From assembly GCA_049700195.1 (NCBI GenBank), contig JBNAVY010000006.1:14417-78416 (forward strand): 64,000 nt of DNA. Reading direction: 5' to 3'. Under the pieces are notes generated by a model that searched no databases, was not told where the DNA came from, and saw nothing but the letters and a program-made list of their open reading frames with translations. The DNA comes from JBNAVY01 sp049700195 (lineage in GTDB: Bacteria; Bacillota; Thermoanaerobacteria; Thermoanaerobacterales; Thermoanaerobacteraceae). The translations under genes and the position numbers were made by a program. Within the stretch, counting starts at the first letter, position 1; every line of letters begins with the position of its first letter. Shown here piece after piece: positions 1 through 8,446 of this stretch.

Positions 1-227
1 GTATTAGAAAATCTTGCAGGGTAACCCTCAATCTTTATATCCCCCTCATATTCACCATAAGGGTATACCCCGCTTAAAATTTTCATCAGTGTACTTTTGC
101 CTGCACCATTTTCTCCAACTAAGCAATGAATTTCATTTGTTTTTACTTTTAAATTAACATCAAATAACACTTGAACTCCAGTAAAACTTTTACTAATATT
201 TACTAATTCTATAAGCGGGGTATCCAT
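1..227 (-). CDS. Sugar ABC transporter ATP-binding protein (XylG/MmsA type), partial
   Basis: This is the N-terminal 75 codons of an ABC ATPase; the rest lies beyond the left edge of the window. Read on the minus strand it starts [19 protein letters not shown] and contains the Walker A motif GENGAGKST followed by [10 protein letters not shown], typical of the duplicated ATPases (about 500 residues) that energise monosaccharide uptake of the XylFGH, RbsBAC and ChvE-GguAB types. The ATG at 225-227 follows an AGGAGG ribosome-binding site that overlaps the stop of the upstream binding-protein gene, so the two are surely cotranscribed. The permease is expected just outside the window. Which sugar is carried cannot be read from this fragment; xylose or another pentose is inferred from the neighbours. 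Confidence 0.88.
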   Translation of the reverse strand, partial: MDTPLIELVNISKSFTGVQVLFDVNLKVKTNEIHCLVGENGAGKSTLMKILSGVYPYGEYEGDIKIEGYPARFSN

Positions 228-241
228 AGTACTAAACCTCC

Positions 242-1366
242 TTATTTTTTAGGCCATGTAAAGTCGCTTTCTTTATAATATCCGGAATCAATTAAAATCT
301 TTTTAACATTTTCTTTATCAACAACTTGCACAGGTGACGGTTTTGAAGGAACATCTTTTACACTATTATTATAAGTTTTTGTTGATTCTGGTGTTTTGCC
401 GTCAAGATATGTCAAAGCTGCATTTATAGCATCTTTTACAAGTATTCTTACATCTTTAAATACTGTCATTGACTGTTTTCCATCTATAATATACTGTATT
501 GAAGGTTTCTCAGCATCCTGACCTGTAATAACATATTTTGTAATATCAGGATCAGCTGCAAATGTATCTGCAATAGCTCTTGCAGTACCGTCATTTGGAG
601 CTAATATATATACATTACCTTTGAGATCTTTTGTTGCTTTTGCAAGATTTGCTTGTGCTAAATTTTTAGCAGTATTAAAATCCCAATTTGTTGTAATCTG
701 ACCTATAATACCTGCCATTTCATCACGAGTTAAATCTTTCTTATCTTTTAAAGCAACAGCTTTATCAGAATTTGCAATTACAAAAGTTCCATCTGCAATT
801 TTAGGCTGCAAGACTTCCCAAGCACCTTGGAAAAATAAAAATGAGTTATTATCAGATAATGCACCTGCATATAAATACAAAGGATTATTTTTCCCTGTAG
901 CATGGTCTACAATATATTGGCCTTGTTCTTTACCAACTTGTATGCTGTCAAAAGTTACATAATAATCAACAGCTGCAGTATTTAATATTAATCTGTCATA
1001 AGAAATAACCTTTACACCGGCTTTTTCTGCAGCTTCTGCAGATGCTGCAGCAGCATTTGCATCATGAGGACACAAAATCAATACTTTTATACCTTTACTT
1101 AAAAGCGTTTCAACATTTGCTTTCTCTTTAGCAGGATCTCCTTGACTAAAAAGTACTTCTGCTGAATAAGGTGTGTTTTTTAAAGCATCCTGAAAACGTG
1201 TTTCATCCTGAATCCATCTAGGTTCATCTTTTGTTGGTAAAACGATACCAATAGCCAGCTTTTTATTGCCTGAACTTTGACTTGACGAACTACAACCACT
1301 AAAAAAAACAGATAAAGTAAATATTAAAGCCCCTAATAATAATAAATACTTCCGGTTATTTTTCAT
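242..1366 (-). CDS. xylF: Sugar-binding lipoprotein of a monosaccharide ABC transporter (XylF/ChvE family)
   Basis: A 374-residue extracellular solute-binding protein. The first 25 residues are a lipoprotein signal peptide ending in the lipobox FSGC, with Cys25 as the lipidated residue. The rest is a periplasmic-binding-protein type 1 fold (Peripla_BP_4) with family stretches [25 protein letters not shown] and [11 protein letters not shown]. It is closest in pattern to XylF and to the multiple-sugar binders of the ChvE type, so D-xylose is likely but other aldoses are possible. It should capture sugar outside the cell and deliver it to the transporter whose ATPase follows 14 bp downstream. 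A GGAGAG ribosome-binding site precedes the ATG and a separate promoter lies upstream, so it can be expressed apart from the sensor genes. Confidence 0.85.
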   Translation of the reverse strand: MKNNRKYLLLLGALIFTLSVFFSGCSSSSQSSGNKKLAIGIVLPTKDEPRWIQDETRFQDALKNTPYSAEVLFSQGDPAKEKANVETLLSKGIKVLILCPHDANAAAASAEAAEKAGVKVISYDRLILNTAAVDYYVTFDSIQVGKEQGQYIVDHATGKNNPLYLYAGALSDNNSFLFFQGAWEVLQPKIADGTFVIANSDKAVALKDKKDLTRDEMAGIIGQITTNWDFNTAKNLAQANLAKATKDLKGNVYILAPNDGTARAIADTFAADPDITKYVITGQDAEKPSIQYIIDGKQSMTVFKDVRILVKDAINAALTYLDGKTPESTKTYNNSVKDVPSKPSPVQVVDKENVKKILIDSGYYKESDFTWPKK

Positions 1367-1398
1367 AAATTACATCTCTCCTTTTAATTTAATTTTTA

Positions 1399-1427
1399 CT
1401 TATATTTAATTCTACAAACATTTACAA
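1399..1427 (-). promoter_or_regulatory. Candidate sigma-A promoter of the sugar transporter operon
   Basis: On the minus strand TTGTAA (1422-1427) and TATAAG (1399-1404) are separated by 17 bp, about 30 bp upstream of the xylF ATG. It sits after the hairpin at 1493-1527, so the transporter operon can start here independently of the sensor operon. The -35 is weak, as expected for a promoter that depends on an activator such as the AraC-type regulator encoded upstream; that dependence is inference. Confidence 0.45.
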
Positions 1428-1492
1428 ATAACCTCTGGAACTTTTTTTGTTATCCTTTACTTTTTTAATGAGTTTTTTTATTATATATAAAT

Positions 1493-1527
1493 AGCCTGTA
1501 TTTTTTTATGATAAAAAAATACAGGCT
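1493..1527 (-). terminator. Hairpin between the sensor operon and the transporter operon
   Basis: Perfect 15-bp arms (1493-1507 and 1513-1527) with a 5-nt loop lie 14 bp downstream of the stop codon of the membrane-anchored sugar sensor gene. The trailing sequence on the minus strand is AT-rich rather than a pure U-tract, so it may be a leaky terminator or an mRNA-stability hairpin. Confidence 0.6.
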
Positions 1528-1540
1528 AAAGCCTGAAAAA

Positions 1541-2623
1541 TTACTTTGGAATATTTCTGTAAATATCATCTTTATTGTGAAATCCATCCTTTATAACTGT
1601 ATCATTAATATTATTTTTATCTACAGCAATAGGTTCTAAAACATAATATGGCACATAATATTTGCCATCATAAATCGTATTTTTTAAATTTAGAGATTCA
1701 TTTTTAGCTAATTTTATTGCCATTTTAGCGGTAGCTTCTGCTAATTTATCAATAGGCTTATAAACTGTCATAGCCTGTGTTCCTTCAACAATCCTCTGAC
1801 ATGCTGCAAGGTCAGCATCCTGTGCCACTACAAAAACTTTACCTGCTTCTCTATGTTCTGATAAAGCTTCTATTATGCCACCAGCAAGACCATCATCACC
1901 AGCTATTACAGCATCAAATTTTGTACCCTTTTGCAACAATTCATCAGTTACATTAAAAGCATATTCGCTCATCCAGTTTTCTGCCCAATCTTCTTTGACT
2001 ATTTTAATATTTCCTTTATCAATTTCAGGTTTTAAAATACTGTCATATCCTTCTTTTATCATTTTTGTATTATTATCAGTTGTTGCGCCATTTATTATTA
2101 AAAAATTTCCTTTTTGAACCTTCTTTAATAAATATTCCGCCATAAGTTTTCCAACTTTTATATTATCAAAAGAAATATATAAATCAACATTTGACTTTGT
2201 AACAAGTCTATCATAAGAAATCACCTTAACTCCTTCCTTTTGGGCTAATGCTACAGCATTTGCAGCTTTTTGAAGATCATTCGGAACAATTATAAGAACA
2301 TTTATTTTTCTTTCTAATAAATATTTAACTTGTTTTAATTGATCTTGGTCATCATTGTTTGCATTTTGTACATAAACATCGGCACCTAATTCTTTTAATT
2401 TTGCCATTAGAATATCTCTATCTTTTATCCATCTTTCTTCTTTTAAAGTTCCCAGAGAAAAACCAACTTTTATCTTATGTTCTTCAGAACCTGTTATTTT
2501 ACTGTTTGTTTCCTTCATATTCTTATATTCCAGCATATAATTTACAATAAAATATAAAAGTATTAAAGCTACTATACTAAGTATTAAAATAATAATATTT
2601 CTTACTAATTTTTCTTTAGCCAT
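1541..2623 (-). CDS. xylFII: Membrane-anchored xylose-binding sensor protein (XylFII type)
   Basis: A 360-residue XylF-like protein that is not a lipoprotein: residues 8-30 form a single hydrophobic helix that should anchor it with the binding domain outside. The binding domain closely follows E. coli XylF in pattern, with KEERWIKDRD, VISYDRL, DLYISFDN, AQDADLA, GTQAMTVYKPI and the C-terminal DTVIKDGFH. In Clostridium beijerinckii a protein of this kind (XylFII) binds D-xylose and activates the LytS kinase, which signals to YesN to switch on xylFGH. Here the kinase and regulator genes lie immediately upstream in the same operon (the regulator's stop overlaps this start) and the transporter lies immediately downstream. 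A role as xylose co-sensor rather than transport component is therefore well supported. Confidence 0.82.
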   Translation of the reverse strand: MAKEKLVRNIIILILSIVALILLYFIVNYMLEYKNMKETNSKITGSEEHKIKVGFSLGTLKEERWIKDRDILMAKLKELGADVYVQNANNDDQDQLKQVKYLLERKINVLIIVPNDLQKAANAVALAQKEGVKVISYDRLVTKSNVDLYISFDNIKVGKLMAEYLLKKVQKGNFLIINGATTDNNTKMIKEGYDSILKPEIDKGNIKIVKEDWAENWMSEYAFNVTDELLQKGTKFDAVIAGDDGLAGGIIEALSEHREAGKVFVVAQDADLAACQRIVEGTQAMTVYKPIDKLAEATAKMAIKLAKNESLNLKNTIYDGKYYVPYYVLEPIAVDKNNINDTVIKDGFHNKDDIYRNIPK

Positions 2624-4239
2624 TACAGCACCCCCTCTTTTGAAATATATAATAGTCTATATTCTGTTGGTGATAAGCCTGTACTTTTCTTAAATAATTT
2701 ACTAAAATAATTTGGATCACTATATCCAATGTTATAGGCTATTTCTTTAATTGTTTGACTTTCATCTTTTAACATTTCTTTTGCCTTTAAAATTCTGAAG
2801 TTTGTAATAAAATCGACGAAATTTTCCCCTGTTTGCTCTTTAAAAAATTTGCTGAAATAATGATAGCTCATATTTATTTCTTTTGCCGCATCAACCATAG
2901 TTATGTTTTTATTATAGTTTTCAGTTATATATTTAATAACTTTACCTGTTATATTGTTTATTTCTTTTCCCTTTATTATATTTATATTTTCAAATAGGCC
3001 TCTCAAATTACTTATAAATTTTAGCTTAATCTCCTCAACATCAGTTGTCTTTAAAAGATCTAAATAATATTCGCTTTCCAAATAGTAAATCTTTCCAGAA
3101 TAATATGGTATTGCTCTTTTAATATTTGTTATTATTTCTAAAATTCTTGATTTTATTTTATCTATGTCCTTTCCATAATTTAAAATCATCCATTCATAAA
3201 TATCATTAAATATAATTATTGCTTGTTCTAAGTTTCCAGATATAATTTTATCTAAAAAAATATTTTCTTTACCTGCCGGATATAAATCTCTTGAAGTTTC
3301 TAAAACAATTGCAGCATCATCAAAATGCATAATTATATCTTTATTAGTTATTTTTGTAGCGATTTCTGCTTCTCGAAAAGAATTTATAAAATTTTCTATA
3401 TAATATGGACGACCAATCCCTAACTTATATTGTATTTTTAATTCTTCACCTATATAATCTAAAAACTTTTTTGCTAAATCTATAGAAATATTTTTTATTT
3501 CATAAATATTAATATTATCTTCTACAGGTATATATGCAAAAATACTATTTATTAAAGGAGCACTTACAATACACTTAGTTAAATCTTTAAATACTTCTTT
3601 AAAATAATCAAAAAACTTCTGCTTTTCAATACTTATTAAAAGATTATTTTCATTATTTAATTTTTCATCAGAAATTATATTACCTAAAATAATATATCCA
3701 TAATTTAATTTCATATGAAATATATCCTCATAAAAAGATAATTCATTTAAATCTGATTCATTAAACAATTGTGAATATAAAAATTGCCCTTCTATATAAG
3801 GTAATATTTTATTAAGTTTTTCTCTTAGTTCTAGTTCTTTTGCTATTCTGACTTTTTTTTCATTTATAATATCTGAAGCAGATGTTATGACTTCTATAAT
3901 TTTACTTTTATTTAAAGGTTTTAATAGATAATCAATTACACCAAGTTCTATAGCATCTTTTGCATAATTAAAATATTCATAAGCTGAAATAATCACAAAA
4001 AGTATATCTTTATATTGATTTTTAATTTGTTTAATAGCTTCTATGCCATTAATACCAGGCATTCTTATATCCATAAAAACAATATCCGGTTTTAAGTCTA
4101 TTATTTTTTCAACAGCATCTCTGCCAGATTTTGCAAAACCTATTACGTCAGCTTTTACATTGTTTTTTTCAATAATAAACTTAATAGAATCAATAACTAT
4201 CTGTTCATCATCCACAATAAATATTTTGAGCATCCTCAT
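2623..4239 (-). CDS. yesN: YesN-type response regulator with AraC DNA-binding domain
   Basis: A 538-residue regulator with an N-terminal receiver domain (about residues 3-125: acidic pair D10-D11, phospho-acceptor D57 in IVFMDIRMPG, and conserved Lys in YLLKPLNKS). A middle region of about 300 residues has no clear motif. A C-terminal AraC-type double helix-turn-helix (about residues 430-535) contains NMSYHYFSKFFK and IGYSDPNYFSKLFKKS. It should be phosphorylated by the LytS kinase encoded just upstream, with which it overlaps by about 30 bp, and then activate the sugar transporter operon. Translation may begin at Met1 or Met3, 6 bp apart. The pairing with a membrane-anchored XylF homologue matches the clostridial xylose three-component system; target promoters are inferred, not seen. 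Confidence 0.88.
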   Translation of the reverse strand: MRMLKIFIVDDEQIVIDSIKFIIEKNNVKADVIGFAKSGRDAVEKIIDLKPDIVFMDIRMPGINGIEAIKQIKNQYKDILFVIISAYEYFNYAKDAIELGVIDYLLKPLNKSKIIEVITSASDIINEKKVRIAKELELREKLNKILPYIEGQFLYSQLFNESDLNELSFYEDIFHMKLNYGYIILGNIISDEKLNNENNLLISIEKQKFFDYFKEVFKDLTKCIVSAPLINSIFAYIPVEDNINIYEIKNISIDLAKKFLDYIGEELKIQYKLGIGRPYYIENFINSFREAEIATKITNKDIIMHFDDAAIVLETSRDLYPAGKENIFLDKIISGNLEQAIIIFNDIYEWMILNYGKDIDKIKSRILEIITNIKRAIPYYSGKIYYLESEYYLDLLKTTDVEEIKLKFISNLRGLFENINIIKGKEINNITGKVIKYITENYNKNITMVDAAKEINMSYHYFSKFFKEQTGENFVDFITNFRILKAKEMLKDESQTIKEIAYNIGYSDPNYFSKLFKKSTGLSPTEYRLLYISKEGVL

Positions 4240-5749
4240 TTTCCCCCTTAATAACCGGTATCTTTAAAATAACTGAAGTACCTGTCCCAATATGACTTTC
4301 TATTTTAATCACATCATCAACCTCAGGAATGTTATAAAAAAGCCTGAGCCTATTTATAATATTATGCATCCCTATGCCAGTAACATGTTTTTTTGTCAAG
4401 TCTTCAGCATTATCAGCCGATAAAATTGCTTTTATCCTATCATCCGACATCCCAATTCCGTTATCTAGTACTTCTATATAAACTCTATTATGATTTTTTG
4501 TTACATTTAATGTAATATTTCCACCACTTTCTACATCCTCTAAACCATGTATGAAAGCATTTTCAACTACTGGCTGTATAATAGTACAAGGCATTTTAAT
4601 ATCTAATAAATTTTCATCAATGTTTAAACTGAAATTTATCCTGTCCCCAAATCTTGTTTTTAAAATATACATATAATTTTTAACGTTTTTTATTTCATCT
4701 TTAAGAGTAACAGCTGTATCTAACTGTCTTAAATTATATCTAAATAAATCTGAAATATTTTCTATAAATTCCGAGGATTTTTCAGCTCCCTCCATCATTG
4801 CAAGTTGTGCAGCAGTGTTTAAAGTATTAAACAAAAAATGAGGATTAATTTGTGATTGAAGTGCTTTTAATTCAGCGTCTTTTAATAAACTTTTCATTTT
4901 TAAATTTTGCATTTCTTGTTCTTTAAGCCTTTTTTCTATCTCTGCCTGATTTTTAATCTCACTTATATAATTTCTAATATTTATTACCATTTTATTGAAA
5001 GCTTCCCCTAGTATACTTATTTCATCATTTGTTCTTATTTTAAGAGGTTTTATATCAAAATCCCCTTTTGATACTTTTACTGCTGAATTAGATAATTGAA
5101 TAATTGGTTTTGTTATTGTATAAGTAAATAAAATTGCTAAGAATATATTCAAAAATACTGAGCCAATAATCAAAATTATATTTAAATAACTTATATATTC
5201 CATATTCTTATTTATTACACTGTATTTTGTAGAACCTTGCTGAAGCTTGCTGTTAAGTAAATTGTTTATATAAAATTTTATATATTCACTTATATTATTT
5301 GATCTTGTAAAATGAGCAATATATTCACTGCTTATACGACCCCTTTTTGCATTTATAGCTGCATCAGTTTCACTTAGAAGACTGTCAATCATATTGCCAA
5401 TATCTTTTAGCATAAGACTATCTTGATCATAGCTTTTGATTTTAGATATGTTAAAAGCTTCCTCTTGTAAACTGTTATATAAAGTATAATAATTTAAAAG
5501 AGCATCAGAAGATTTTGTAGATAAATATTTTTCTACTTCTGTTTCTAAAGAACTTACATCAGTATTTAGATTATTTAAATATATATAATCTGTAAAAATA
5601 GATTTTAATCGTTCTATTACATATTTTGCATTATAGTATGAATAAAAACTGGTAATTCCCATAAGTATAGTTATTAAGAGATAATAAATAAATAATTTTT
5701 GCCTTATTCCACCAAGATTCCATATGTTATTTTTCATGTTTTCACCCAC
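4208..5749 (-). CDS. lytS: LytS/YesM-type sensor histidine kinase
   Basis: A 513-residue kinase with a transmembrane helix at residues 19-38, an extracytoplasmic helical region of about 150 residues, a second helix at 188-212, a HAMP linker to about 265, a short coiled coil, the His_kinase (PF06580) segment LQSQINPHFLFNTLN with phospho-acceptor His304, and a C-terminal HATPase with DNGIGMSDD and GIGMHNI. This architecture is that of sugar-sensing LytS/YesM kinases that are switched by an external binding protein rather than binding sugar themselves. The first in-frame start is GTG (5747-5749), overlapping the stop of the upstream gene; the ATG at 5735-5737 with GGGTG before it is an equally good start, four codons later. 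It is operonic with two candidate binding-protein partners. Confidence 0.88.
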   Translation of the reverse strand: MGENMKNNIWNLGGIRQKLFIYYLLITILMGITSFYSYYNAKYVIERLKSIFTDYIYLNNLNTDVSSLETEVEKYLSTKSSDALLNYYTLYNSLQEEAFNISKIKSYDQDSLMLKDIGNMIDSLLSETDAAINAKRGRISSEYIAHFTRSNNISEYIKFYINNLLNSKLQQGSTKYSVINKNMEYISYLNIILIIGSVFLNIFLAILFTYTITKPIIQLSNSAVKVSKGDFDIKPLKIRTNDEISILGEAFNKMVINIRNYISEIKNQAEIEKRLKEQEMQNLKMKSLLKDAELKALQSQINPHFLFNTLNTAAQLAMMEGAEKSSEFIENISDLFRYNLRQLDTAVTLKDEIKNVKNYMYILKTRFGDRINFSLNIDENLLDIKMPCTIIQPVVENAFIHGLEDVESGGNITLNVTKNHNRVYIEVLDNGIGMSDDRIKAILSADNAEDLTKKHVTGIGMHNIINRLRLFYNIPEVDDVIKIESHIGTGTSVILKIPVIKGENEDAQNIYCG

Positions 5750-6756
5750 TATTTAATTGACTGTATTCTTTTTATATATTGCTGTATATTATCCTTTGTA
5801 ATTATATTAACACCAGTATCTACAAAAGTTGAAACATTGTTTTTTTCTTTTATTTCTATCATTGATCTTATACTCTCATATCCTAATTTATATGGATCAC
5901 TCATTACACTGCCATATATAATCCCTTTCTGTATATATCTTAAAATATCAGGAGTATCACCATAACCTATTATATGAATCTCTCCGACCTTATTAAAATC
6001 TACAATCACTTGTGCTGTTCCTATAGTATCAACAGAATCAGTAGTATATATGGCATTTATCTCTTGATTGCTATTTATTATTGATTGAGTTATTTCCTCT
6101 GCACTTAAGGTGCCAAGTTTAGAAGTATAAATCTTTACTATTTTCATATCTTTATAATTTTTTAGAGAATCTAAAAATCCACTTATTTTTAAATTCTGAT
6201 TTACACTATCTGTCTGATAATCATTACTTACAATAATTGCAATATTTGCTTTTCCTTTTGTCGCTTTTATCATAAGCTTTCCTGCTTCTTCACCAAGCTG
6301 AAAACTGTTTGTCCCTATATATGCCTGCCTTTTACTATCTTTTGCATCATTTTCTATGGTAATGACAGGAATCCCCTCTTTATATGCATCATCTATAAGT
6401 TTTATAAATTCCTGGTTATTTGATACATATGCTATAATACCATCTACTTTTGATAATATTGCAATATCAAAATATTTAAGTTCTTCTTGTATGTTATTAA
6501 ATTTTGGTGCATTAAACTCTACAGCAACATTATAAAATTTCGCTGCATCCATGGCTCCCATCCTAACTTCTTTCCAAAATGGGTCAACAGAATTTTGAGC
6601 AACTATAAAAAAATGGTATTCAGGATTTTTAGCAAAAATAGGCTCTTCAACCCATCTGAGCTTGTACAAAAAAATACTCAAAAAAATTATTAATATAATT
6701 AGTATTAAAATTATATGATCACTTAATAAGTAAAGAAGCCGTTTTAACGTTTTCAT
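5749..6756 (-). CDS. Membrane-anchored sugar-binding protein (RbsB-like), first gene of the sensor operon
   Basis: A 335-residue protein with one N-terminal membrane helix (about residues 13-31) followed by a ribose-type periplasmic-binding domain (Peripla_BP_4), with patterns VAQNSVDPFWKEV, GIPVITIENDA and GTAQVIVDF. There is no lipobox, so it should stay anchored to the membrane with the ligand domain outside. It is the promoter-proximal gene of the sensor operon and its stop overlaps the kinase start. Its likely role is a second ligand-sensing partner of the LytS kinase, like AraP in the AraPST system of Geobacillus, rather than a transporter part. Its ligand cannot be deduced. It differs clearly from the XylF-like sensor at the other end of the operon, so two sugars may be sensed. 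Confidence 0.8.
   Translation of the reverse strand: MKTLKRLLYLLSDHIILILIILIIFLSIFLYKLRWVEEPIFAKNPEYHFFIVAQNSVDPFWKEVRMGAMDAAKFYNVAVEFNAPKFNNIQEELKYFDIAILSKVDGIIAYVSNNQEFIKLIDDAYKEGIPVITIENDAKDSKRQAYIGTNSFQLGEEAGKLMIKATKGKANIAIIVSNDYQTDSVNQNLKISGFLDSLKNYKDMKIVKIYTSKLGTLSAEEITQSIINSNQEINAIYTTDSVDTIGTAQVIVDFNKVGEIHIIGYGDTPDILRYIQKGIIYGSVMSDPYKLGYESIRSMIEIKEKNNVSTFVDTGVNIITKDNIQQYIKRIQSIK
6742..6755. promoter_or_regulatory. Candidate cre (CcpA) site over the start codon of the sensor operon
   Basis: Read on the minus strand, TGAAAACGTTAAAA matches the cre consensus TGWAANCGNTNWCA at 13 of 14 positions and covers the ATG of the first sensor gene. A CcpA roadblock here would give glucose repression of pentose sensing. 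The first codons of the gene necessarily supply part of this match, so chance is a real alternative. Confidence 0.35.
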
Positions 6757-6791
6757 AATTTCTTAATCTCCTTATTTGTATAATTACTACT

Positions 6792-6821
6792 ATAATAAAT
6801 TAAACATAAATAATATATCAA
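6792..6821 (-). promoter_or_regulatory. Candidate sigma-A promoter of the sugar-sensor operon
   Basis: TTGATA (6816-6821) and TATTAT (6792-6797) on the minus strand are 18 bp apart and 36 bp upstream of the ATG, which has AAGGAGA at 6767-6773. The 327-bp gap 6757-7083 holds this promoter, the fbp terminator at 7003-7030 and otherwise only featureless AT-rich sequence. Confidence 0.45.
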
Positions 6822-7002
6822 TAAAATCTTATTAAAAAATTGTCATTAAAATTATCTCTAAATTTTATTATACTATAAAAAACAAAAATATCTTATACAG
6901 TCTAAATAGCATTTTAGTATTATTTTATATATTTAATTAAATCAATTAAATCTCACTTTTTTAATAATATAATGTTTTCTTCTTTATTTTAAATAATAAG
7001 AA

Positions 7003-7030
7003 AAGAACCTCATCATACTAATGGGTTCTT
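7003..7030 (-). terminator. Intrinsic terminator of fbp
   Basis: AAGAACC (7003-7009) pairs with GGTTCTT (7024-7030) and is followed on the minus strand by TTCTTATTATTT. It lies about 55 bp past the fbp stop codon. Confidence 0.65.
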
Positions 7031-7083
7031 ATTTATTAAAAATACAAAATAATTTTTTAAATTTTAAACTTTATTTTTTAAAA

Positions 7084-8172
7084 TTATTCCTCATTCCAAA
7101 CATCTTGGAGTTTTTCCATTACCCCTGGTAAAGTAGTATATTCAAGATCGTCTAAGGATAATCTATGTGGTTCAAATGGTCCCATGGTTCTTAAGTAATC
7201 GGATATATCCAATGCTTTCTTTCTTGCATTGTCAAAGGCAACATCTTTAAAGAAGTCCTGTGCTCCAATTAATTTTCCATCAGCAATCTGAAAACCTAGA
7301 GCTATTACTCTTGGTGGGCCATCAAACCTTGTAGGAACAGCACTGTCAACTGAAACTGGTATCATAGGTCCATAGTGGGAACCCCTCATCCATCCTGAAA
7401 CTAGATGCGGATTTGCAAACGGTTCAAGTACCTCTCCTACAGCTGGTAACCCGCTTTGACATCTAACTATCATAACAGGATCGTCTTTCCCTACATATCG
7501 ACCAGCCATAAGATTCATCCTTTGAGTTGATGAAACAGCAGCTATTTCTCTGTTTTTTGTATACACTTTTCTTATACAGTATCTCCCTGATGCCCCAATA
7601 AAAACGAGCAAATCATATAAATCCTCCGGAGTTTTAAAAACTACATTTCTATGTCCAATCATATCATAAACTTCAAATAAAAATCCATTATGCATATTAG
7701 GGTCTATCACAAGCCCTATTGTATTAAAAGGGTCTGCAAACATTTTATAAAGAGGTAGATTCCATGCACCTGGCTCAGTTTTATCAGCCATAAAAATTAC
7801 TACGGGTTCACTTTTCCTTTCTTCAAACTCCATTTCAGCTACACCAGGACCTAAACCTTTTATATTACCTGAAAAAGAATCCTGTAGCAAATCTTGGCCT
7901 GCACCATAAAGTTTTAACTCCCTTGCTCTTCTGGCACACAAATAAAATGTATCCCATGCCAGTTTATGTATTTCATTATTGTCTGTTCCTTTCCTATGTG
8001 TCATTATAAGTTCCAGATCATCTCCTACATGTGTTACATAAAAATCAATAAGTTCTCTCCCTTCTTCTTTTAAATGATTTTTAGCAAGTTCTAAAAGATC
8101 CGGATGAACATCCGTATGACCAACACATCCTCCTATGTCTGCTTTAATTACAGTTAAAGTTATTTTTGACAT
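7084..8172 (-). CDS. fbp: Fructose-1,6-bisphosphate aldolase/phosphatase (type V FBPase)
   Basis: A 362-residue member of the archaeal-type FBPase family (FBPase_3). It begins with the characteristic KADIGGCVGHTDVHP, where metal-binding and catalytic residues lie, and continues with THVGDDLELIMTH, GPGVAEMEFEER, MADKTEPGAWNLP and SGWMRGSHYGP. Members of this family both condense triose phosphates to fructose 1,6-bisphosphate and remove the 1-phosphate, making gluconeogenesis unidirectional. They are found mainly in archaea and thermophilic bacteria. Length is full for the family. A GGGGAGG ribosome-binding site precedes the ATG, and a promoter and a terminator frame it as a single-gene unit. 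It is divergent from the membrane pyrophosphatase gene, another enzyme of energy-lean anabolism. Confidence 0.95.
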   Translation of the reverse strand: MSKITLTVIKADIGGCVGHTDVHPDLLELAKNHLKEEGRELIDFYVTHVGDDLELIMTHRKGTDNNEIHKLAWDTFYLCARRARELKLYGAGQDLLQDSFSGNIKGLGPGVAEMEFEERKSEPVVIFMADKTEPGAWNLPLYKMFADPFNTIGLVIDPNMHNGFLFEVYDMIGHRNVVFKTPEDLYDLLVFIGASGRYCIRKVYTKNREIAAVSSTQRMNLMAGRYVGKDDPVMIVRCQSGLPAVGEVLEPFANPHLVSGWMRGSHYGPMIPVSVDSAVPTRFDGPPRVIALGFQIADGKLIGAQDFFKDVAFDNARKKALDISDYLRTMGPFEPHRLSLDDLEYTTLPGVMEKLQDVWNEE

Positions 8173-8238
8173 TGCAACATCCTCCCCGATTTAATAGTAT
8201 GTTATATTTAATAATAGTGTTATACTATATATATGAAT

Positions 8239-8267
8239 ATTGTATCTTATTATGATAATTTTTTCAA
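8239..8267 (-). promoter_or_regulatory. Candidate sigma-A promoter of fbp
   Basis: On the minus strand TTGAAA (8262-8267) and TACAAT (8239-8244) are separated by exactly 17 bp, about 65 bp upstream of the fbp start. Confidence 0.55.
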
Positions 8268-8329
8268 TAGTATAACTTATATATTCTGCTTTTTATTTTT
8301 AGATGATTAAAATCACTTTTTAAAATATA

Positions 8330-8358
8330 TTAACAATTCAATTTGTTTAAAATATATA
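8330..8358 (+). promoter_or_regulatory. Candidate sigma-A promoter of hppA
   Basis: TTAACA (8330-8335) and TATATA (8353-8358) are 17 bp apart, giving a leader of about 85 nt. The leader contains a small imperfect hairpin around 8393-8420, which I could not match to any riboswitch. Confidence 0.35.
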
Positions 8359-8446
8359 GAAGGAATTTTTGAAACTATGTCGAAATATTAAACAGGGCTA
8401 TAAAAGAGAAGAGCCTTAATATTTATTAAAATTATCAAAGAAAGGG

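Noticed and set aside
8359..8446. Riboswitch (fluoride or c-di-AMP) in the hppA leader
   Set aside because: Fluoride switches do precede some pyrophosphatase genes, but I see neither the fluoride-aptamer core nor the long c-di-AMP aptamer, only a weak imperfect hairpin.
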